Shown here: one piece after another, positions 56,959 through 64,000 of the stretch
Layout of the letters: each line of letters starts with the position of its first letter
How positions within the stretch are numbered: position 1 is the stretch's first letter
NCBI RefSeq assembly: GCF_014805625.2
Contig: NW_023998528.1
Span: 158,973-222,972, forward strand
DNA length: 64,000 nt
Direction: 5' to 3'
From: Glossina fuscipes
Lineage: Eukaryota > Arthropoda > Insecta > Diptera > Glossinidae
Notes under the pieces: generated by a model
The model's input: only the letters and a program-made list of their open reading frames with translations
Database searches by the model: none
Told to the model about the DNA's origin: nothing
Position numbers and translations under genes: made by a program

Positions 56959-57179
56959 CTGTCAACATGTCCTTTTTGCAACTCGAAGTAAGATACGCCT
57001 GTTTTAGTCGTTCGGGTACATCAAAGCTTCCGATACCAAAGTTACGCTGCAAGATGGAGGAAAACATGTGTGATGAGCATGAGAGATATTTTATGGTCAG
57101 AAAAAGAACATTTTAAGAAGTTCCTGACATGCCGCGATATTGATTGTAATGTCGATTTTCATGTTGAGTAGAGGCAGAA

Positions 57180-57530
57180 TTATGATGTCTCACTTCAAAC
57201 ACAGTTTTTTTTTCAAAGCAGTTTTATTCGCCAACAGCCTAATTTTGTGAATATTTTGAGCTATTGTACTCAAATATACTTCCATACAATAAGATATCTG
57301 TGACATCATCAGGGCTTGAGACACTTTATACCTTACATGATAGAGCAAATACATATTGAGTACAGCCGTCGAAAAGTAAAACAAACTCTCGAATAGATGT
57401 CGTAGATGTGCTGTCAATAATCAAGTTTCCTGTCAATAATAACACCCAAAATTTTTAATTTGTCCACAGATTCTAATTCGCTTCCTCTCAATTAAATCCT
57501 CATATATAAGTGTTTTTCTTAATCAGAATG
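57180..57530 (-). pseudogene. I-type LINE RT/thumb fragment
   Basis: The minus strand reads ESVDKLKILGVIIDRKLDY, a stop, then in shifted frames YLLYHVRYKVSQALMMSQIS and CMEVYLSTIAQNIHKIRLLA. This matches the region just after the YADD box in I-type elements (SVNNLKxLGxxID..., then ALMMSQLxYCLEV). No neighbouring EN or RNase H. Confidence 0.6.
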
Positions 57531-57967
57531 CGATTTCGAATCGCCTGACTATAGTGTTCTTACTTCTTTTTATTTTTATTAGGACGTCTTTTTACCCTAC
57601 ATTCTTTCTTGCAGAAGAAGTTGTGATAATTGTACCCTTTATTATGCTTTTCAACTCAGAATCATCTTTCGGGTCGACCTAACCTTACCTTACTGTGTTA
57701 ATTTGTTAAAAGGAAAGAAATTTTCCATTTTCAAAATTTCTTCACAAAAGTTTCTTTGTGACGGTATTTCGATGTTCTAAATTGAGATGGAAAATTTGGT
57801 TCTGGCGGGATAATTTTTTGAACCCTCTCTCTTATAGCCGATATTGCGAAAATTGAATCTCTATATATCTTTTGAAAACATCCACAGTTCCAAACCTCCA
57901 TAATTTTTGATTTTGAGATATTCAATAGCATAGAGTTTGATTTCATCCATTGTTCAATTCGCTCTAA

Positions 57968-58715
57968 AATGTCATGACCCGCCTAACAATCAATAACTTC
58001 AAAGCACTCATGCGCGAGCTGCTGGAGGCTTACCCTGGCATCACTATCGCGGCCCACAGGATAAGCCAGGATCTGCTGGAAAGGTCTTTCACATCATGGC
58101 GCTCAACATGAGGAGCAGCACCCGATCGTCCGAAAAAATAACTGCGCTGGTCAAAAGACTGAAGGCCGTAAAGAAGGAATGTTGGGCAGAAGGAGTCACA
58201 ACTAAGGACAGCTTCCTTCAATGAAATGCGGTACGATATTGAAGCGCAGGCCGAAGACGAGTTCCTACCGTTCGGCCGGATGGGGAGGTATTCAGAGAAC
58301 TGACTCTCCAGCCGTTAACACTCACCCTGGAAGAGTTCCTGAGGCTGCTCAAAGTAAGTGTAATAGCTCGGTACATCCGTGAGCAGCTGGAATGCGAGGC
58401 ATGTTTACAGGAACTCACGCTGGAGGAGGATGCCTTCTGCCATGACAAGCGAGGTCGGAGGGTTGCCAGAGATAAACGGAATAGCTTGACCTGGACCTCG
58501 AAATATCTCAAACCGGCCTTTCCAACAGAAGATGCCCATGCAGCAATTACGGAAGCATACGAGGTCTTCTACGCGTCCGTGAGGCAACACATGTTCGAGA
58601 AGAATATAGGCAAGCACGTGCAGGCGTCAATAGTGGCACGGCTTGCCTTTTCCGAACAGCAGGATCGTGCAGCAGAGGTGAGTTGCACCGGACAAATTTG
58701 CTCGGATTCGTGTTA
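57968..58715 (+). pseudogene. P/THAP9-type transposase remnant (plus)
   Basis: A GC-richer patch than its surroundings. Plus-strand pieces: NFKALMRELLEAYPGITIAA, RISQDLLERSF (compare the NQDALENFF-type motif of P-class transposases), ALVKRLKAVKKECWAEGV, then TLEEFLRLLKVSVIARYIRE, CEACLQELTLEEDAFCHDKR, AAITEAYEVFYASVRQHMFE and IGKHVQASIVARLAFSE. At least two frameshifts separate them. It shares the Cys-pair and IGK blocks with the minus-strand remnant at 56570-56958, in opposite orientation. Low divergence in base composition suggests it is younger than most of its neighbours. Confidence 0.45.
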
Positions 58716-59232
58716 GTCATGCTACTGTCCGGAATAAATTTCAGAGAGGGAAGGGACACCAACAACACATGGTTCCAACTCCTCCGCGCGCTTGCTACTT
58801 CGCTCGCCAAGTCTTCCGCGCGTCAGCTCAACATTCGCTGCTTTACAATGGTTTTATTTTTGAAATAAATAACTTAGTAATATATATTTTCGTCCAAATT
58901 TCAGATTAAGAGCAGCGACCACAGTAGCGATTGGGCCGTTCAACGCAGTAAATTTCTGATGAAATTGTATAATTTAATGCAATGCCCATTACAAAAATTT
59001 ATTGATGCACATCAACGATATATCAGCGTATGTTAGAGCTAAAGTTTTAAAGTCCTCCTCAGCAGTAGATGATTGGCTAATTTCTACTGGTGATGTCGAT
59101 GGCGGTGACGCTAGCGATAGACGAGTCGTGGTTGTCGCCGTTTTTAACAACTACACGAACACACTTTGCAAATCCACAAGCTGTTTGGACTGGGTTATCA
59201 TTTTGCAATAATAATGGACTGTTAGTTAGAGA
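58716..59232 (+). other. Spacer with one exon-like segment
   Basis: After CAAATTTCAG at 58904 the plus strand is open for 43 codons (IKSSDHSSDWAVQRSKFLMK at its start) to a stop near 59035. It looks like an exon but has no recognised partner and might belong to the preceding transposase remnant. Nothing else is visible. Confidence 0.35.
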
Positions 59233-59708
59233 CGATGTTTATTTTTTATTTATTTTTTATTTATTATTTATTTATTTGAATTCTACTTATACATGAAACT
59301 CAACTAAACAAATAACAGTCGAGCTCAATTGGCTCTTAATGCAAAACTTATATTAATTAATAATAAAATTTAGTATAAATATAATAAAACAAATAAGAAG
59401 AAAAAAAAAAGAAAAAAAGCATGTACACCATAGCATAGAGCTACACTTACAACCGGTACAGGACGAAATTGCAAATGAACCCCTAAGCCATCGCAAACAT
59501 GCATGCGCCTGGCAACCGATAATAGTTAACAACAACTCATTTTCGAATCGTACCGACTTTTTAAGAATAAAAGCTAGTTTAAGTACAACACAGGTAAATC
59601 GCGCGTATTAAGCAATGTTCCTTTAATGGACTTTAAAGAGTCCGGTAATGAGAATAAGTGATAGACGTCATTTACATTTTTGCAGACAACTCTGAGCGGA
59701 TTAAACAG

Positions 59709-62459
59709 CTAATAATTATATTTACACTGACTAAGCTTAACCAAGATAAAATGCCTAGAGAAGCGGTTAGGGACATTAAAGCTTATTTCACCAAGTAATG
59801 AAGGCGAGTCAATAGCACCATGTATTACTTTAATTAGAAAGGAAACGATAAGAACAAATCTACGTTTCTCAAGCGATGGTAAGGACAGCAGAAGCAACTT
59901 ATTTTCATAAGAGAAGGAAGAGAGGCAATCGGATCCCAACCCAAATTTCTAAGAGCAAACAGCAAGAATGGCTTTTGAACAGATTCAATTGAATCTAGGT
60001 AGCACCTATACGAAGGAGACCACACAAGGCATACTCGAGTATGGGTCTAACCAAACACATGTACAGCCTTTTCGTAATGTAGGGATAATCAAGCTCTTTG
60101 GACCACATATTTATAAAACCAAGCGCGGACCTAGCTTTGCTAATCGAGAGCTCAATATGCAAGTTAAAACGTAACCTATGGTCAAATAGAACGCCTAAAT
60201 CTGTAATCGAATCGACGTCGTCCAATTTATGCGAATCTATGAAATACTGAGTAATGAATGACTTTCTTCTTGAGAATGAAAGCTTCTTACATTTACTCAG
60301 ATTTAGTTTCAGCAGATTCAAAGAGAACCATGCAACAAAATTATCCAAATCACCTTGAAGCTGATGTGATTGCGATTCAACAGAGAAGGAAGAAAACAGT
60401 TTCACATCATCAGCATACATTAAGATCTGGCTGGAATTAACCACCGATGGGAGATCGTTAATGTATAAACTAAATAAAATGGGACCTAAGTGGCTTCCTT
60501 GAGGTACGCCAGACGTAACGGGGAATTCATCCGCGCTAATGGAGTTAAACAAAACTCTGAAGGATCTATTGTGCAGATAAGAGCTTATCCATTTCACTAA
60601 GTAGGGTGGGAAACCAGAGGCTCGGAGTTTAGAGATAAGTAGTCTATGGTTAACCATATCAAATGCGTTGCTTAAATCAGTATAAATAACATCTGTGCGA
60701 GAGCCACTAGAAAAAGCCTTGAAAACATGACAGGTAAACTCTAACAAGTTAGTGACTGTAGATCGCCCTTTCCGAAAGCGGTGCTGGTGCGGAGAAATAT
60801 ACGAATTAATGGCAAAGGCCAAATGCTGAGTCACAATACGCTCGAACAATTTGGGCAAGACACTCAACTTGGCTATGCCTCTGTAGTTCTCAACAAATTG
60901 TCTACTTCCACTCTTGTGCATAGGAATAAGGAAACTACTCTTCCAACATGAAGGGAAAGCACCTAAATATAAGGACATGTTAAAAATCTTTGAGATCACA
61001 CCACATAACTCGACAGCGCAAGATTTAAGTACACATGATGGAATTCCATCAGGTCCAGGCGAACACCTGTATTTTAGAGAACTCAACCCTTTGAAAACAT
61101 CATCTTCCGAAATAACCAAATTAGGTATTGAAACCGAGTTAGTTATACGATAAGGGTAGTTTGCTGATAAATCGAAATTAGCAATCGAAAAGTTTCGTCG
61201 GAAATACTCAGCAAATAGATTTGAGATTTCAAAATCATCCGACGAACCAGAGCCATTAAAAGAAACATAAGAGGGATATGTGGAAATTTTTCTTTTAGAG
61301 TTAACAAATTTAAAGAAGAATTTTGGATTAGCAAACAGAGAGGATTTAATGAACTGAAGGTATCTGCAGTAATAATGATGGTTGAGGGAGTTAAATCTAT
61401 GCCTCGCCACCGAGTAAGCGACATAGTCGAGCGCAGAGCCACTTTTCGAATATTTTTTGAATAGCGAGTTTTTTCTATTCTTGTGATATTTAATTGTCTT
61501 ATTAAACCACGGGGGACATCTGCTTCGAGGTCGACAATGCTTGATCGGAACAGATGCAGCAATAGCTAGATTTAATGTATTGTAGAACGATGGCAATAAG
61601 CTTTCAATACTACCGGTTGAGAAATCAAGCGTCAGATGTGAAAGACGATGTTTTAGTAATACAATATTGATTTTATGAAAATCATAATAATTATTTAAAA
61701 AAGTTTGAGTTGGCACATTATGGCATTTCAACAAACCATCATTAATATGATGAAAGGAAATGCATATTGATGGATGATAAGGATCCTCAGGTAAACTAAA
61801 AGGTGGACAACGATTTACGTAAATCTCGGGAAAATTGGCAAAGCAGAGATCAAGCAGTCTACCATTACAATTAGGGGTACGATTATATTGACCCAAATTA
61901 TGATCAAACAATTCACTAAAGAACACAACAGCCCTATCAGACGTTGAAGTAGGAACCAAACAGCCAGAATTATCAGTGTTACACCAAGTGACTTGAGGCA
62001 AATTGAAGTCACCCAATGCAACGACCAAATCGGTGGGTCTAGACCGCTTGGCCACTTCACAAATGAGGGCAGCGTGTTTCCCGTAAATGGAGATATCAGA
62101 ATTTGGGGGAATATAGGAGCAGGTTATGAATAGATGTTTATCAGGCATATTCGCACGAATAGCGATAAATTCAACGTCAGGAGAAGTGGGAAATTCAATT
62201 AAATTGGACGGGACTGACGCAGATATGGCAATGAATACACTACCACCAACGCGATTCACTCGATCCTTTCTGAAGACTTGGAAAGAATTGTGAAAAAGTT
62301 CCGACGAATGAAGATTGGGTTTTAGCCAAGTTTCAGTGAAGGCCAAACAGAAAAACTCCGTGCTCACCGAATTTAGAAAAGTAGAACGAATTTTTGAGTT
62401 ATGGCCCCTAACACTTTGATAAATGAGAGATAATGGGTCTGAAGAAACATTTAGTTTTT
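59709..62459 (-). pseudogene. CR1-like ORF2 (EN-RT), copy 2, C-terminal frameshifts
   Basis: The reading frame is open from the ORF1 end to 59995, about 820 codons. EN: LIYQSVRGHNSK, FTETWLKPN, VVALGDFNLPQVTW and DPYHPSICISF. RT: SPGPDGIPSCVLKSCA, FLIPMHKSGSRQFVENYRG, TDLSNAFDMVNHRLL, SGVPQGSHLGPILFSLYIND and the catalytic YADDVKLFSSFS; thumb SRRKSFITQYFIDSHKLDD. A 4-bp deletion near 60025 relative to copy 1 and a 2-bp insertion near 59912 shift the last ~100 codons (LFALRNLGWDPIASLP and after). No AUG occurs in frame before the EN motifs. Otherwise likely recently active. Confidence 0.88.
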
Positions 62460-63503
62460 TGAAGGCGACAAGACTATTGTTTTGGTATTACGGGGACGAC
62501 CTCGAAGGATAAATTCTTTAATTAAGGATCCTACTGACCACAGTGATTTGTTTAACAACATATCACTGTTTTCAGTCGGAACTAATATTTTAAAAGAGGA
62601 GATTGCCCTAGCTTGAGAAGGAGCCACTTTGAAGATGCTAACACGCTTTAAGTTGACTGATGGGACTTTCGTCGCCAGATAACCTTTTATGTTATCCACC
62701 GATGTTTCAGGTGTCAGTCTTGACACAAATATTGCTTTTCTGGGAGGAACTGCCGTCAAGCAAATGTCATTATTTGGAACAGGAGGGGGGTTCACAGTAG
62801 GAGAGTTTCGAGTTGGGGAAAATATAGATGGGGTTATCGCCCTTGTACCGGCAGCTTGTGAGACTTGCCCAGTCTGGTGACCAGCATTCACACGCGAACA
62901 GGCAGGAGGAGAGGATGACTTATTTTTCTCTTTATTACTTTTAGGCGATGGCACTTGATTAGAGTGAGTGGCGGCTCTGGGCGGAGATACCCTTGCCACT
63001 TCAGCGTAGCTTAAAACCGATGGACTTGCCGGTTTGTTTGTAACTGTTTTGCTACCAACCGACTCAGCAATATCGGAAACATTACTATTCATTTTAGAGT
63101 TAGAAGGAGCGGTAACTTGTACCAACGAATTAGATTTGGAGAAAGCCAGAGGTGACGTCCCACACGCTACGCTACGAGTAGAAGATGAGTGTCCAATAAA
63201 GCGACACTCATCAAACCTAGACTTAATGAGCTCAAACTTTTCCCACAAGGAGCCGAGATTTCTACTCAATTCCGAGAAACCATAACGGGTCTCCGTGAAA
63301 AGTTTATAAAAGTCAATGTCCCGCTGCCTACAGTCAGGACATGACCATCTTAAGCCTTTAGAAGGATCAGCGACTGCGTCAGCAGCACGGCCGAGAATAC
63401 CGGCACACTTTGCATGACCGAAGCGCTCGCAGAGCCAACAAGAAACGAATCTTTCAGAATCAGGGCCTGATTTCGCCCGACAAGGTGTATATAAACACTC
63501 CAT
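62451..63503 (-). CDS. CR1-like ORF1 protein with PHD-like finger
   Basis: Intact 350-aa ORF from the ATG at 63503. The N-terminus has a C4HC3 PHD-like finger: Cys 3, 8, 22, 25, His 30, Cys 33, 55 and 58. A Ser/Pro/Lys-rich linker (SPKSNKEKNKSSSPPACSR) follows, then an RNA-binding-like domain from about residue 255 (RKAIFVSRLTPETSVDNIKG, ISSFKILVPTENSDMLLNKS). PHD-bearing ORF1 proteins are known in CR1-group elements; the protein would bind element RNA in the RNP. It ends TCA AAA AAC TAA, with ORF2 continuing in the -1 frame. Confidence 0.88.
   Translation of the reverse strand: MECLYTPCRAKSGPDSERFVSCWLCERFGHAKCAGILGRAADAVADPSKGLRWSCPDCRQRDIDFYKLFTETRYGFSELSRNLGSLWEKFELIKSRFDECRFIGHSSSTRSVACGTSPLAFSKSNSLVQVTAPSNSKMNSNVSDIAESVGSKTVTNKPASPSVLSYAEVARVSPPRAATHSNQVPSPKSNKEKNKSSSPPACSRVNAGHQTGQVSQAAGTRAITPSIFSPTRNSPTVNPPPVPNNDICLTAVPPRKAIFVSRLTPETSVDNIKGYLATKVPSVNLKRVSIFKVAPSQARAISSFKILVPTENSDMLLNKSLWSVGSLIKEFILRGRPRNTKTIVLSPSKN
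62454..62460 (-). promoter_or_regulatory. Candidate -1 ribosomal frameshift site, CR1 copy 2
   Basis: Minus strand TC A AAA AAC TAA: heptamer A_AAA_AAC in ORF1 phase, immediately before the ORF1 stop (62451-62453). A -1 slip reads AAA AAA CTA AAT GTT TCT TCA GAC CCA into the endonuclease. The ATG that overlaps the stop (TAAATG) is in a third frame and cannot start ORF2. Confidence 0.6.
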
Positions 63504-63553
63504 GTCCTGTCAAAAAGACAGTTGTTGATTATGGAGAACAGACACACAAATCA

Positions 63554-63556
<3 letters not shown>

Positions 63557-63587
<31 letters not shown>
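63557..63587. repeat. A31 homopolymer in the CR1 5' UTR
   Basis: An uninterrupted run of about 31 A in the ORF1 leader of copy 2; copy 1 has 8 A at the same place (24074-24081). Expansion by slippage, or an assembly artefact. Confidence 0.85.
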
Positions 63588-63590
<3 letters not shown>

Positions 63591-64000
63591 TGAATATAAA
63601 AATTTATCAACCAATTTGTGCAAAACTTCTCTGTTAGGTTGACACTGTAACGAGAGATCACTAGCAACACAAACTCCAAACAGTAAAAAAAATAACAGAG
63701 AAAAAGAGAGAAAACAAAAAAAAAGAGATTTTTATCAGAGCTCAAAGTTTTGTTTGCAAAACTCAAATGAATCAAATGAAAGCGTAAAAGAAAAATATTT
63801 CTTTTACTTTGAATTCACTCACTTTCTTCTCAAAGAATATAATAAAATCACATACTAAGGCAGAAAAGCCACGAAATTCAAGAAAAAAATTAAAATTTTA
63901 TTTGCCGACACAAAAAATACACGACTATACCGCGCGACAAAGTTGCCAGACTTTGCCAGTAATGTTCAAATAAGCTCGAGAGTATTCCTCATTTGATTTC

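Larger units (their letters stand above)
59233..63949 (-). mobile_element. CR1-like LINE, copy 2 (full length, nearly intact)
   Basis: About 4.7 kb. The 5' end at GTTGCCAG matches copy 1; the 3' end is a (TTTA)n-type repeat at 59233-59277. Between ORF2 and the tail, copy 2 has an A/T-rich 70-bp insertion near 59360-59430 that copy 1 lacks. ORF1 is intact and ORF2 is open for nearly all its length. Confidence 0.92.

Noticed and set aside
1..64000. CRISPR arrays, operons, bacterial-type systems, rRNA or tRNA genes
   Set aside because: Spliced genes and retroelements show a eukaryotic genome; no array of spaced identical repeats, and no tRNA or rRNA sequence was recognised by eye. A tRNAscan or Rfam search would be needed to be certain.

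Overview
Organism and overall character. The window reads as AT-rich euchromatin of a higher (brachyceran/cyclorrhaphan) fly. The support is a spliced Mau2 gene whose protein reads as typically dipteran, a ZAD-type C2H2 zinc-finger gene (the arthropod-expanded class), short GT-AG introns of 52-84 bp, and non-LTR elements of the I type with (TAA)n tails. Most of the window is transposable-element sequence, much of it nested and decayed.

Layout. 1-4000 (minus): part of an LTR element with a gag ORF, a protease ORF and the first 448 nt of its 3' LTR, but no reverse transcriptase. 4.3-7.1 kb: short repeats, including a tandem array that carries a tRNA-Lys-type primer-binding-site motif. 7.4-12.2 kb (minus): degenerate I-like LINE (family A). 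16.8-24.8 kb (minus): degenerate second I-like LINE (family B, copy 1), split by a full-length CR1-like LINE at 19858-24443. 25546-27670 (plus): Mau2, three exons, intact. 27765-30304 (minus): ZAD plus 11 C2H2 fingers, four exons, intact, convergent with Mau2. 32.6-39.5 kb (plus): family B copy 2, split by a 1853-bp solo LTR (35435-37287) of the same family as the LTR at the window start. 39.6-41.8 kb: CR1 and Gypsy remnants. 46.9-48.5 kb: Gypsy 3' LTR plus integrase. 48.9-53.7 kb (minus): an intron-bearing but disabled Unc-13/BAIAP3-type gene with a 1141-bp pogo/Tigger-like TA-flanked element in one intron. 54.3-59.2 kb: possible orphan exons, a tandem series of micro-exon-like repeats, and P/THAP-type transposase and LINE remnants. 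59.2-63.95 kb (minus): a second, better preserved CR1-like LINE.

How the parts relate. Only Mau2 and the ZAD zinc-finger gene look like functional host genes. Insertion order can be read: CR1 copy 1 is younger than LINE-B copy 1, the solo LTR is younger than LINE-B copy 2, and an inverted LINE tail interrupts the RT of LINE A. The most interesting signals are: a slippery heptamer A_AAA_AAC placed exactly before the ORF1 stop in both CR1-like copies, with a -1-frame ORF2 that has no AUG before its endonuclease motifs; a cluster of palindromes in the long LTR whose number differs between copies; a gag-protease element lacking pol; an Unc-13-like gene with at least seven disablements beside intact genes; and an array of PBS-like repeats.
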